Shown here piece by piece: positions 25,513-37,976 of a DNA stretch of 64,000 nucleotides. Each line of letters starts with the position of its first letter. The first letter of the stretch is position 1. This DNA is from Scolanthus callimorphus (taxonomy: Eukaryota; Cnidaria; Anthozoa; Actiniaria; Edwardsiidae): positions 23,432,280 through 23,496,279 of the forward strand of contig CM066924.1 of NCBI GenBank assembly GCA_033964015.1, given 5' to 3'. The notes below the pieces were generated by a model that was given only the letters and a program-made list of their open reading frames with translations, searched no databases and had not been told where the DNA came from. The position numbers were made by a program, and so were the translations under genes.

Positions 25513-27449
25513 CAATCTTACGTAAGATTTTACAGCTTTCGCTATCAAATTTTCAAGTTTGAAAACTATTCAGCCTGGTAAGAAATTCAAAAATGCCATT
25601 TCACAATCCAATTCCATCTGCTCGATAGCACACGGAAATACCCTAAATTTGTACTTATCTTGCAGCGGAAAGGTTAGTTAACAAACCTAGACGATTATTT
25701 TGTCCATTGCTTTTGAAGTTGACTGCTAATTTAACCCCAAAATAGTGACACTGCCCCTTTTAAATCCTTCATCGTCAGTTTAGCAAAAAAAAAGTTGTTC
25801 GCGTGTCTGGGGTATTTGACGTGGTTGTTTTGTTTTGTATCCGAGTACAAAGCAAAAGAGATGCGGAATACCAGCACGTGAACAACTTTGAGTGATAAAA
25901 CACCGACAAAAAGGAACCTATACTCGCAGGCATAGCGAATGTGATATTGGGTGAGCTGTTGTCGTTATCACTTTATTCGGGTACAGTTATTTATCCAATT
26001 TCTTAGTGAAAAACATTTGTTGCCAGCATTTGTTACCTTAGATAATTTACCAAATTGTTGCTCAGTCCTGCACAAAGCTGGCAAAATATATTCAAGAATC
26101 TGGATATTCATGTTTGTGAGTCACATCCTCTAAATTTCGTTGAAATTTGGAATTTTGTATTTGGCTATAAGAGGTTACTCTACTCCAAAATCTTGAGCTT
26201 ATATATTTGTAAACTGCGAAGTTCGAAACTCATGGAAACCTCATTCCAGATATGAGAAAAGTTTCCAAACTTTCTTTGCTTGTTTTTAATGCACCGTAAC
26301 ATTACAAAAGTAGGCACATATTCTCTTCTACGAATGAGCAGACTATGAAGCAACAACGCTGGTTAACAATACTTTACCAGTACTGTTCTTGAAGGTTTTC
26401 TAGGTAATAACGTTTTCGGAGGAATTGTAATATTAAATTGTTTTTTTGTTTTCATGTCTTTCTTGTTACAAAACGCGAAAAAAAAAATGATCTAATTTAT
26501 TTTGGAATCGTAACAATTACAGTTATAGAAATAATCCAGAATGAAACGTTTTAAGAAAAAAAAGAAGCCATCAATGATAACATTATCATATGTCTACATC
26601 ATATGTCTGCATCATATGTCTATCATATACATTCATATTGTACAGTCTACATGAATATATGATTAACTGCGCATCAAAGGAATAAAAAGTACAAAAATAG
26701 AATCATGACGGAAAATGCGGGCAATAACATGCTTTGCAGTGTCGAGTGATTATAGAAAGTGAGAAAAAGTCTCACTTCAGCTTTACAATACATCGATTTC
26801 CTCTTGCTCAATATAGGAACAGCACAATCCTTTTCGAGAGGTGCCATAGGGGCCTTAATAAATGAAAAATTGTCTCTAAATAGTGAAGTTTGGCCGCCAT
26901 TATAGAAATCTGGTCGCAATTTTTTTCTCCCGAATTAATGCTGTTGACAGCTAATTGTGAGAAGGGCATTTTGTAAAAACCTACTGACTGGGAAGTTAAG
27001 TCGCCATTTGGTGACTAGGTTGTAATTTTTGGTCGCCAAACCCTCAATCTAGTCGCCATTGGTGACCATGTGGTCGCAATTCTGGGCTCTGTTTATAACT
27101 GCTCCTGATGATTCGTGGCCTCAAATTTTCCGCGGAGATAAGTTTGAGGCCAAGATATTTAGTTAGAACACCAGCACGTGATAAACTGTAAAAATGCATA
27201 GATCGATCAAACACTATCAATTGGTAATTTTATAGGTTTTTTTTTTACACTTTCAATCAGAGATTTACCAGTTGAGGTTGTTTCCCTGGAGGCAAATGAT
27301 GAAACAAAAAATTGTTAACCTTTCTTGTTTTATTTCAAAATTTCAAGTATATTCCAGAGCTGAACTGAACGGAAAGGTTTTGTAAAATTGGGCGTAATTA
27401 TCATTTTAGAATATTACCTATGAATTTTACACAGACGTTTCACCTTAAT
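25513..27449. other. Non-coding stretch with small simple repeats
   Basis: It contains a threefold 13-mer repeat ATCATATGTCTRC at 26585-26623 and a GTCGCC/GGTCGC-rich patch at 26890-27080. No coding exon was recognised. Confidence 0.5.
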
Positions 27450-27587
27450 GGCTGGTTTCCATATAGTCGTATCTGTCGTATCTGTCTCATCAGTCGACCG
27501 TGAAACAATAGAAATTGAAATTTTTCTTTTGTTTCACGGTTGACTGATGAGACAGATACGACAGATACGACTATATGGAAACCAGCC
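27450..27587. mobile_element. 138-bp near-perfect palindrome (MITE)
   Basis: GGCTGGTTTCCATATAGTCG at the left is complementary to the right end. Pairing runs about 55 bases inward with a single clear mismatch (GTCGACCGTG against the complement of CACGGTTGAC), leaving a loop of about 25 bases. GTATCTGTC words repeat within the arms. The ends GGCTGGTTT are shared with the element at 35873. The low arm divergence suggests recent insertion or gene conversion. Confidence 0.85.
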
Positions 27588-27686
27588 TTTATAGTTCAAA
27601 TTGACGATTTTTTCATGGCTAACAAGATGCAATACAATTTGATGTAATGTTACAAATAATTAACAATATTTGCTATGATAAATAAT

Positions 27687-28217
27687 ACGATAAATTTAAT
27701 TCTCAAAAAGTGTATTTGACTTTTAGCAAATGATAAGAAACATTTCTCAATATATATTCTCTATAATAATCTCTCAAATAATAATTTATAGCCATACTTA
27801 ACCACATAATTTCTAAAAAGCAAACAAACGGGTCATGTGATCTTTAACATTATTTTGTTGTAACGGATAGCATAGCATATATTCATCAAATAGTGTGATA
27901 TTTTTTGGCTTTGTGGATGCAAATAATAACTGTTTTTTAAATACGCATTTTGCTGTACGCCTCAATGGGCCACAATGTTTTTACGATAAATTTAATTCTC
28001 AAAAAATGTATTTGTATTTTTAGCAAATGATAAGAAACACTTCTCAATATATATTCTCTATAACAATCTCTCAAATAATTATTTATAGCCATACTTTACA
28101 ACATAATTTCTATATAAAAAAATCAGAGCATGTGATTTTTGATATTTTGTTGTAACGAATAGCATAGCATTAATTTATCAAATGCTGTGAATATTCCCTG
28201 GTTCTGTGAATGCAAAT
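27687..28217. repeat. Direct duplication of a 235-238-bp AT-rich sequence
   Basis: Copies at 27687-27924 and 27983-28217 begin ACGATAAATTTAATTCTCAA and end with ATGCAAAT, with scattered substitutions and small indels; 58 unrelated bases separate them. No ORF. Either a local duplication or two copies of one AT-rich element. Confidence 0.9.
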
Positions 28218-28219
28218 CC

Positions 28220-31200
28220 ACCTTCGCTGTCCTTCTAGTTTTCCATTGTATAAAGAACATGGTGGCTCTGAGATCTGCTTACTGTAATACAGCATTAGTG
28301 GCTCCTCGAAATGCTTTTAGGGTCACGTATTTAGAATCCTAGTGACCTAAGGGGATTCACTTTAATCCATTAGTTCCACAAAGACTTGCTTTGACTTGAG
28401 TGAAGGTGAGAGTACTCAACGGAATCCGTTATGAAATAATAAATACACACAACAGCGCCTTAAAATCCACGATAAAATAATATATATATATAAGTCATGT
28501 TACTTTGTGTGCTGAGAGTAAATATTGATGTTGTTTAGTAAAATATAGATGTTATATGTTTATACCATAGGCTTTCAAAGCATATTCCTTGTAGTATATT
28601 GTTTTGCTTTATTCTTAAACTGATTAAAAGTTTTTATTTTTAATTAACGATAACAATGTTGGAAATACAAAATATGGTGCCCTTTTAATTTATTTTTTTC
28701 CATGTTTTTACATCTTTTCTTGTTTGACTGAATTTCACCTTATGCCAATATTCGAATGTAATCAACGTTCAAAGAAGAAATTGTTTGTTTGTTGCTTTGA
28801 TTAGTAATTCATGTTGGTTGTTTAATGATGAAAAAAGATAACTATCTTATTTGCCTAACGTATATTGTCCAAATTATAACGTTTCTTTTTCATCTGTTTT
28901 ATTGCTTATTCATTTTTTCATTGAAATAGCAACTATATAAGAGGGACTAGAAATTGTCCAATATTAATATGTAGACAAATATTTAGATGTTTTTGATATG
29001 GTGTTATATGTGTAGCATGTTTGTTTATTATGACAGAGTAAACAAATAACCAAAATGCTGATTCAAGATCTGATGGATTTGGGAAATATCTCCATATAGG
29101 TTTTTTTCAGAACATAGAATTATCTTCATCGAAAAATTTCCAATAGTTAACAATACGTAATATAATATTTAATGCTTATAAAGCATAACTATAAAAAGGA
29201 TCTTGCCCTACGTTGGGATGTAAATCCCTACGTTCGCGGTGTAAATCCTTAATGCTTTGTCTGTATTTTTTCTTAAATCAAAAACCGAACAAATTGCGAT
29301 TTTGAACGTCCTGATATGCAAATTTCTGAGAAATACGAGTTATTGTAATTGTAGAAAAAAGAACTTTTTAGATGCTTTCTGATACCCTGGCTTCCTAGCA
29401 TGACATTGAATGCTTCAAATTAAAAGTTTGCAAAATAATTCCCCGATAAAGCCCCTTTATCTTTATTGGAATGGGAAAACGTAAATTCCTTATCCTAATA
29501 CACCAGCGATTAAGATGTAATCTAAATTGCATTGACTTGTCCCATGTTTAATTTGTCTCAGAACAACTCACATTTATTCCCTTTGTTTCTTAGTTTTTCG
29601 TAACCCTTCATTTAACAATTCTCATTTGCTTGAATACTTACGCCTCCTACTTGTGCCATTAAGCTTTCTCGTAAAAATCCCAAAAATTCACGAAAATGGA
29701 CTCGTCCATTACCTTTTTTCGGGTAAAAAAACTGATCACTTAGCAGGGATGAACACGCAGTGTTTATATGTATTTACAGTTAATTCATTTAATGAACTCG
29801 TATGCTTACTGTACTTTTCTTTTTCCTTCTTGCACCTGTCATAGACGACTCTTACTGGTGAATATTATAGGTACATGAAACTGAGGTATATTCTAGGAAA
29901 AAAACCCTGCCTCCATGAAAGAAAAACAGCATAGGCGGAGAAGCGCTAGTGATAGCGGAAGTATACCCTAGAAATTTATGCCCAAGAAGCTCCATGTTTT
30001 AAATTTCTTTTTTTTTTACTTTGAGGTAGTTTTACTCCCAGATTCTTCAGTGTCCATGCATTACTCTAGTTAACACGAGACAATTCTAGGCTTTTTTCAG
30101 GCTTTGGCCGAGGTGCTAATTTTTTCACGCCTTGTCGGGCTATGTTGTTTTTCTCACATGTTTTTGTATTTTATTATAAACAGATAAAAAGACCAGAAGC
30201 TAAGGCATTAGGACCACTGATCTAGGCTTGTCACAAGGTAGGAGCCAATATCCTTTGGTAAAATAACCCTAAATAGACAAACCACGTGGAATAAATGGAA
30301 TATTTAGTACTAGTGCTATAAACTACTGACTGATATTTGCCTCAGGTGTATGAATTACTGACAGCGCGTACGGGTACGTGTGGAATAAATGGGATATTTA
30401 CTGGCAGTCTATAAAATACTGACTGATATTTACCTCTGGTGTATAAATTACTGACAATGGAGTTACAAACCGTGAGAGCGTGTTTTTATTATGTCACCTA
30501 AGACCAATTTAGATGTATGTGTGAGTTAAAAGCATTCTTCCCATAACACGGAAAGCGGTTGGGGCTTCGAGAGGAACCGCAATTCTTTCACATGTTTTCG
30601 TCTTACAAGATTTTAGAGGAAATCAGCACAAAAACAGAGTCAAATTATGACTAACCAAGCGATTCTCATTTCATTTTTTCAATGGAGTTTTATCACGCGG
30701 AATCTCTCAAAGTTTTAGCTTCCCTATTAAACAACCTTTCAATGTAGAACTGATTTTAAATTATCTGAATTAGCTTATAATTTTTCGACTAAATTCACCA
30801 TCATGGTATTCATATTTTAAACTCGATTCAATTCCAATATATTTTTTTTTATTATATGAAGCGTAACATTTATAACATGTTCAAATCTTGTTTTGAATCT
30901 GAAAAACAATGGAGTAAGCGCAGAAATGGATCTGTGGTTTCTTTCGTCTTTGTCACCAACGGGACAAAGAAACCTTTTAAGGGAAAACGGAAGAAGCGAG
31001 CGTGAATTACCACAGCACAGAAATGTATTTAAAAGTTATAAAAACAGACGACTTTCGTGCGTGTGAAATTTCACGGGTTCGACTCATTTACCAAACCGAA
31101 ACTACAATAAACTTCCACAGATGACTCTAGCACTGGATAATGCACTGAGGGGTGATTCCATTGATTTTTAAATTGTCCAAGAACACTTCCAAAGAACATA

Positions 31201-34070
31201 TTCAAAGTGTCGCTACTCGAGACAAAACTCTGAGTGTCTTGTCCTTTGCACCTTCGTCTTCAAAGCATGGTGTATGTTTCACAGTTGGTGTGAGGACGTG
31301 AGGGTTTAACAAAAAGCGAAACTGCTCTCAATTATGAGATTTCTCTTTTTACCCCGCGGAAACCCTTGACGCAGGAAAAAAGCCATTTCAGTTTTCCTTG
31401 GTGTGTTATTATAAGTCTAATGATATGTTTAGTAAATCCTGAGCAATTGTGCAGTGGGAGAGATATGGACTCAATATCCGTATCTATCCTTTAGTGTTAT
31501 CATATTTTGCGATTTCCTCTCATCTGTTCTTTTCTGCCGCATAAAATGAGCCGCAAAAATTTTCCTTCGATGCTGCATCGCGAAAACCTACCCCCTTTCT
31601 ACAGTGCATACCACTTCCTATATACTTCACGATCATATTTGTTCCTTGCCTGAGCGCGCGCCCACTGGTGTTGGGGTTCCCCTTCACATGAGTTTTTCAC
31701 GGACTCTGTTGCCAAACAGCTGCGCCTTGCATTAGCGGAACATCTGCAAGTGTGCCTAGAGGCTTTATTGATGCAAGACCAATTCATCCTCATTCATATC
31801 GGAGTTAGACTATCTTCAGTGCACAGCGCTACAATACTTGCTCGACCTAGGTGGTCAATCTAACAGCTATCTGATCCAGGGTAGTTTGATTGCTTGTCGT
31901 GCTGGTCACTAAAACTAACCCAGGTACTTAGGATTTTAGGAGTCGTGAAGATCCCAGACTCAGCGCACGTCTTACAGCTCGTCTGCGCACTACGATAGAG
32001 CCCCGCCAAGCAACTTCCCGTGCCTCACGCGCTATTGGTATAACTCTCATATCTCCCTCCATCCGCATTCTAGGTCATCTTACGTATCGTTTGCGAGCAA
32101 TATCAAGCACAGCGGGAGAGACTGTTACCTCAGCTATGGAAAACTTAAAAGGTACGTCAACCTTAACCGCCGGTAACACAAATTTAAGCTCACTAACTTA
32201 TTATTGACATAACCATTGTATGTCTCATACTGCGATGATATATGTTAAGATCGACTCTCCGCTGAGTTTGTCATTGACCGCGCTGTTTAAACTTCATTTA
32301 TTTTCCAATTTCATTCGCGTTAACACAGGTCCAGTTTTAATCTGAATTCCTTTGCCTAGACCCCATACTGTGAAGTTTATTCGATTGTTTCTTTTTTCTA
32401 AAGAAATAACTCCTCGTCACAAAGCCCTCCGGTGGTTGTATACCACATTTTCATTACATTTTTCAATTGCATTTTCGTTGCTTGTGTATTTTTTAACACA
32501 CTTATATGTATTTCGAGCGTGAACCACGTTTCCCATTATTAAAAATGGCCTCTAAATATTCAGGCCACGCGCGGAAGCAAAGGAAAGAATGAAATATCCA
32601 ATTAGAATCAAAGGTATTAACTTTAGTCCTCTAAATCTGGATTGTGCTCTTAGTAAAATAAACACGCTTAGTCCTGGTCTGCGAAGATCGTGTGTTTTGG
32701 GTCTCGAGGTTTTTCCTTTGGAGTGAGTAATTATATTAACGCTTCATTGTGAGATAAATAAAATTTAAGCTTGAAATCAGTTAGTGAAAGGAAGCGCTGA
32801 GAGATGCCTCGACAGTTAAGTGAGTTGGATGTGTAACAAGAAAGATTTTCCATAAAAATCTGATTCTTGAAACTCGTGAAATCCTCGTCTCTATAGCTCT
32901 CTTTCTTGAACCGAGACTGGGCGAATTTTTAAATCAAATATGTAGCGTAGCACAACGTAAATAAGAACTTCGCAGCCGTTGTTTCCCAAGCAAATTCTAA
33001 ACTAATGTTGGGATTTTAAACAAACAACTGAACTTTATTCTCACCCGATATTTAAATTTTATTTATAAATTCAAAGTTCTGGATGCAACAAAGCATTTTT
33101 GATAACAAACTTTATGTTTTCGTTCCCCACAACAGTTTTTTGGTAAATATTTGATCCCTTCATGCTAGAAATAAGGGCATTTTTGCATAAAAGATATTGC
33201 TATATCTTTAGAGATCGTTCTTTATTCAATATTTTAAAATAAGCAGAAATGACGTGAATTTACATCGGAACCTCTTTTCGAAAGAAATGCGGTTTGTTTA
33301 AAGAAATTGGAATTTTTGTAATCAATTATCTTTTTTATTCTCAATCACTTCTACCTAACACACATTTCTTCAAATGCGGCTTAGGAATGCGTAGATTGCG
33401 GTGCATTTTCCCGGCCGTTCAGCACAATCTAAACCATCTATCCCAAAACTCGTCCAATCTGACAGTTTACTCCGCCACGGCACCCCTACCTTTTCAAATT
33501 TTGGCCAAAACTGTAACCACTCGTTGGATTTCTGTCAATCATCAGTAGTCAAAGCCGCACGTATCTCCAGCGGTCTAGACGCCTATATTTTGTGCACGCC
33601 TTTGGAAAATGTGCGTCCACGCCTTTGTTCGTGTGCCTATGTTTTATCTTCTGGATTTTCTACGAAATATAAGAATGTTTCTAATTTTTGCTCCAAGTCT
33701 ATGGGGTAACTTTTTATCGCTCCTCAAGTGCTTGAGTTAGGCGCCGTTTAACTATTACTATCCCATTTTTAAAAGTACAACAAACGTGTTAAAACTGGGA
33801 CAAACTGGATTTGCTTCACCAGATCCCGTGTATGCCCTCTACGCCGAATTGTCCATATTTTACAAAAATATAATGCCTTTATGAAGACAGTTTCTGCCTT
33901 TAACTGATAGAAAAACCGTCATTTTCTTTTACCGAAACGCCACGTTTCCAAGGCTCTTAGTTCATGCACTCATTCGGTTCCTCACTCAATACCAAATCTC
34001 CTGTAGGAAGTATATAGTTGACAAAGTCAACGTGATATGTTTGTTTGAATCCAAGTCTTTTTTAAGGAAC
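28220..34070. other. Gene-poor stretch, no gene recognised
   Basis: No recognisable coding exon. Notable points are a TA run near 28483, the 85-bp duplication at 30284-30461 and a hairpin GGTTTCTTTCG...GACAAAGAAACC near 30935-30975. CpG is denser at 31560-32120. Confidence 0.55.
30284..30461. repeat. Diverged direct duplication, about 85 bp, period 94
   Basis: TGGAATAAATGGRATATTTA, then CTATAAA-TACTGACTGATATTT and ATTACTGACA, occurs at 30287 and again at 30381 with several differences. Confidence 0.8.
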
Positions 34071-34210
34071 ATGGTCACCGAACATAGCGAAATTGATTTA
34101 CCGAATTCAATCGAGAATATCGCATTACCTTCCCTAAATCAGCCGATGGAAATGGATGCTTTCACTGACTCGGTATTTCTCTAGGTTGACAAAATGGCGG
34201 ACGAGTGAGA
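34071..34210 (+). pseudogene. Coding-like fragment of an unknown dispersed sequence (copy 1)
   Basis: An ATG with A at -3 and G at +4 opens a 37-codon frame, including LPNSIENIALPS and NQPMEMDAF, that ends at TAG (34182). The nucleotide sequence continues matching copy 2 (35522-35630) beyond that stop, with a 2-base gap, so the frame is probably truncated by a frameshift. Over the first ten aligned codons from LPNSIENIAL, six differ and all differences are synonymous. Protein family not recognised; a decayed transposon or gene fragment is most likely. Confidence 0.5.
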
Positions 34211-35521
34211 CTGGCTAAATGGGAAGTGATTTCTTTACTTAATTCTATACTGAAACATAAACGGCTGTACCTACAAGAGAGTGTTGGACTCTGTACATCG
34301 CCGATTTTCTAATTCATCAAATTTCAATATTTTAAAATAAAACTGGAGCCTCACATGAAAATTTCCTTCCAGCATATTCATCAACAATTTGCTATCAGTT
34401 ATCTATCATTAGTAATTGGCCAATCCTCGAGGTTTGGGCCAACACCACACTAAGCTGCACTAAGTTACAAATTTGTTAGTTCATGAAACTTGCTACCCAA
34501 ATCGTTGAATCCTTATTAATAATTAATTCTTATAGGCAATCTAAAGCACATTACGGAGAATCCTCTAAGGCTCTATAAACTACATTAATTCGGTAAAGGT
34601 TTAAGCAGGTGACTTTGTTTTGTTTCGCTATGATTTTTTTTTTGCTAACGCTGGTTTGTGGGATTACTATAGTTCATAAGTATAGAACGGGAATATTTTT
34701 TTCGCAAAATGTCTGAAAACCGCTTCTCGTTTCCAAACAATATTTTTTTTGGAAGGTTTAAGATCAACGGAGTTTGGGCTTTTTTGCTATTTTTCGAAAC
34801 TCGTCTTTTATATTTCATTTATTTCTCTCTTTACTCTTTTACAACTAGCTGAGGGAAATACCCAAATGTAACCATTAAGCAGATAACGTATTGGAAACAA
34901 TGGGTTTAGCCGATTAGCGCTTCGTTGCTAAAATATTGCCCAAAACACCATGTAAAACGACATGCATTACTATTGAAATCTGCATCATAATTCCTCACAT
35001 AAACTTTTCTAGAATTTTTAACTTGTTTCTTGCCTCCTCTTTGTGAAAAAGATTCGCGTAGAAAAAAGCTCTAAAATAAATACTCCAAAAGAGAGCAAGA
35101 GACATTCTTGAACGTGTATTTTCCAAAACGTACTGCAAATAGAGACAACCAGTGTTTGTTGTTGTTGGACAAGTTGAATGGCTTCTGATAACTCGGTTTG
35201 TTTATGAACAATAGCAGCAATTTGTTAAGTAAGCCTCGTATTATGCGAAACTGTAGTGAATGTTTCGCTTGACAATGCAGCAACACGTTAGAGAAGACCA
35301 TCTGTGTCGTTTCTGTGTGTCTCAGTTTGAATCCTGCAGATATGTTTAGCCTTGAAAAGACTTGACTTCAGAAGTAATTGCTCTCTTCCTTTACGCATTA
35401 TGTGGCAAACCTATTTTTGTTCATTTGTTTGTGCGGTTTCTGGGGCTTGTGAATATCATATGTTTCGCTTGAGACTTAACGTTAAGTCTTACTCGACCAT
35501 TTAAAGACAAAGGTTTATACT

Positions 35522-35630
35522 TGGTTTGCCAAATTCAATTGAAAATATCGCGCTGCAGTCCCCAAATCAGCCGATGGAAATGGATGCTTTCTCCCATTCG
35601 CGGTATGTTGCTAGGCTGGCGAAATGACTG
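35522..35630 (+). pseudogene. Coding-like fragment of the same dispersed sequence (copy 2)
   Basis: The frame encodes LPNSIENIALQS, NQPMEMDAF and then SHSRYVARLAK before TGA. It aligns to copy 1 throughout, with an identical 27-base block encoding NQPMEMDAF. No start codon; an in-frame TAA lies upstream near 35500. Family unknown. Confidence 0.5.
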
Positions 35631-35872
35631 ACTGAGGCTCTTTAAACACGTGAGTATTAGTGTTCAGAGCTTTTTGTTGTCCGCATCATTTGGCAAGAAG
35701 ACAGGTTTTCGGATTATCCGTCTTTGTGTATAGGACTCTACCAGATCCGGATTAGCTTTATCTCCCAAGCGTACATTGTTTATACAGTTTTTTCGTTCCT
35801 CAAGGCGATCACAGCAGCTTTTTTTTCTTAGGTGCAGGAATTTTTCTGAGGGCAATTTTACACTCGAACATA

Positions 35873-36218
35873 GGGCTGGTTTACACACAAACGCAAGCGC
35901 GAGCGCAAGGATATCAAACCCATACATTTACCTTATGTGGTTTACAATAGAACGCAAGCGCAGACGTAAGCGCAGACGCGAGCGCAAGGATATCAAAAAA
36001 CCATACATTTACCTTATGTGGTTTACACTAGAACGCAAGCGCAGACACAAGCACAAGAAAACCGAGGCGTCTAGTGAAAATCAAGCGAACGCAAAAGTAA
36101 GCAAGCTAGTTAATGTCGATTTTAGGCTTGCGCTTGCGTCGCTTTGATTTACACTTGCCTTACGCTTGCGTCCAGCGCTCGTCTGCGCTTGTGCCTGCGT
36201 TCGTGTCCAAACCAGCCC
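35873..36218. mobile_element. 346-bp MITE with GGGCTGGTTT termini and an internal ACGCAAGCGC minisatellite
   Basis: The termini GGGCTGGTTTACACACAAAC and the complement of the right end GGGCTGGTTTGGACACGAAC agree well. ATA flanks both ends, a likely 3-bp target duplication as in PIF/Harbinger-type elements (inference). Inside, a unit of about 70 bp (CGCAAGGATATCAAA, ACATTTACCTTATGTGGTTT, ACGCAAGCGCAGAC) is repeated twice. A 123-codon frame rich in Arg and Lys across it is a by-product of the repeat. Confidence 0.8.
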
Positions 36219-36609
36219 ATAGTCCCTACGCAGTTTCGTCTTTTTGTCCGTCACGCAACGCTTCCTGTGATGCGTGACCGGGCACACAACACGCGCTGCT
36301 GCGTAGGATAGTTTTTTCACAATGCACCGCGGCCTGTCGGTGTAACATTCCTTGAAATAGGTGTATTTGTTTACCGAGCGTAATGAAATATAAGAAAAAA
36401 AGGGGACTGCTTCTCGATATTCCAGCTAAATTTATCTCTGAGAGATTTTCTTCATTATCGCCGAGCCACCCCCTCCCCAAAAATATATTGATCGTCTCAC
36501 TGCAGATGTGAGTCCGTCATCTCAGCTCCCGCCTTAGTTGAGCTTGAGTAGCAAGCGTGTCTGTGGGTTTTCAGGATCATAAAAGCCTGAAAGAGCGAGA
36601 TTTCCTATT

Positions 36610-36774
36610 CAATGGAAGATTCCAGCTATAACGCGCTGCATGTCAGTAAATGTGGGACATTTGTCGAACAAACTGTTAAAAAAGCGCGCGCTGCATTCTG
36701 GTAGTTGTGGGACACGGCTTGGGCATTTCTAAATAAAGAAGAGTGTGTGCGCTTATAGCTGGAATCGTCCATTA
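36610..36774. repeat. Inverted-repeat element with GATTCCAGCTATAA arms
   Basis: AATGGAAGATTCCAGCTATA at the left is complementary, with one mismatch, to TATAGCTGGAATCGTCCATT at the right. TGTGGGACA also occurs twice inside. No coding capacity. Probably a MITE. Confidence 0.6.
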
Positions 36775-37915
36775 GTCCGCGCCAAATATTGGTCGAGGGC
36801 AAAATGGACGAAGGGGGAAGGGGAGGGGAGAAAAAAAGGCAAGCGTTTCCTTCCTTCTCCTCCCCCTCCCCCTTTCCATGTTTTGCTCGTCGCATTTCTC
36901 GCGCGGACATTTCTCTGACCTCACGGGACACACTTGCTACGCAGGCTATTATAATGAGAATAGAAACTCAACACTTTTATGTAAAGCGATGACTGTGAAT
37001 TATCAACCTGCCAGCACGTGTTGATAAACACCAGTCTCAAACTTTTATTTCTTTAATTCTTGATAATTAAACTTAATCATGTTGACCAAAGGGCTTACGA
37101 TCCATCTGATTGCATTATTCTGCGTAATCCAGCTGTAGCGGGGAACATTTCTTCTCGGCAACACATTAGATACAGCAACACTAACTACTCCAATTCACCG
37201 CGTGTGTACTTTGTCCTTTTTGATTTGTTACAGTATTTTGTAAGTAAATGATTTCTGCTGTGGGCGTCAGTTATTTCTTAAAAAAATAAAAAAAACAATC
37301 TCCTTTTCTCATAATTTGAGAAAGAGAATTGACTCTGCTCTCGTGATTTTTCCGACAGGGAACCCGCACACGCCCTCTGAAAACGGTGACGTTTTCTTGA
37401 AACTTCGCAAAAATAAACTTGCCATCTGACGATAAACTATTTATTTGATGGCTACTCGTTGTTCTGTGCGGAGTTTCCGATGCGTGCGGCGCGCAATAAG
37501 AGAATCGCTTGATTTGTCGGAATTTTGTAGGAAATTTTAGAAATATCTTGCATCTGAATGCTAGGAAATATCACCTTACCACTGAGAGAAAAAATTACAC
37601 GAAACTAGGAACCGCGGTCGTCGCGCAAAGTTCGTGAAGTTTTCTTAGTGAAAAATTTTTTGTACCAGAACGTTAATATAGTCAATCTTTGAATCAGTGA
37701 ATAAAGGAAAAGTTCTTCAGAATTTATCGACTTTTTTGGCGTTTAATCCGTCCCCAGAGCGTATCAAATTTCCATTAGATTTACCGAGATATTAAAAAGT
37801 GGAATTAGGGCGATAAAATTCGATCAACCGGATCTGAGAGGATCTCAATCCTCAGCTGGGTACACTGAGTTAGTATCAGTCACACAGCTGAGATTTGTTA
37901 AAACGCCCCATCCAG

Positions 37916-37976
37916 CCGCCATTTTGCCGACGAGAAAAAAAAAAACGAGTCAAAGAAAGCATCATTTCCATCGGCA
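37916..37976 (-). repeat. Shorter third relative of the 34-kb and 35.5-kb sequences
   Basis: On the minus strand CCGATGGAAATG, ATGCTTTC, GACTCG and AAAATGGCGG occur in the same order as in copy 1, but one base is missing after GAAATG and a T run is expanded. The coding-like frame is therefore not kept. Confidence 0.45.

Noticed and set aside
36789..36992. 67-codon Gly/Lys-rich frame
   Set aside because: Arises from a purine-rich simple tract, not a conserved protein.
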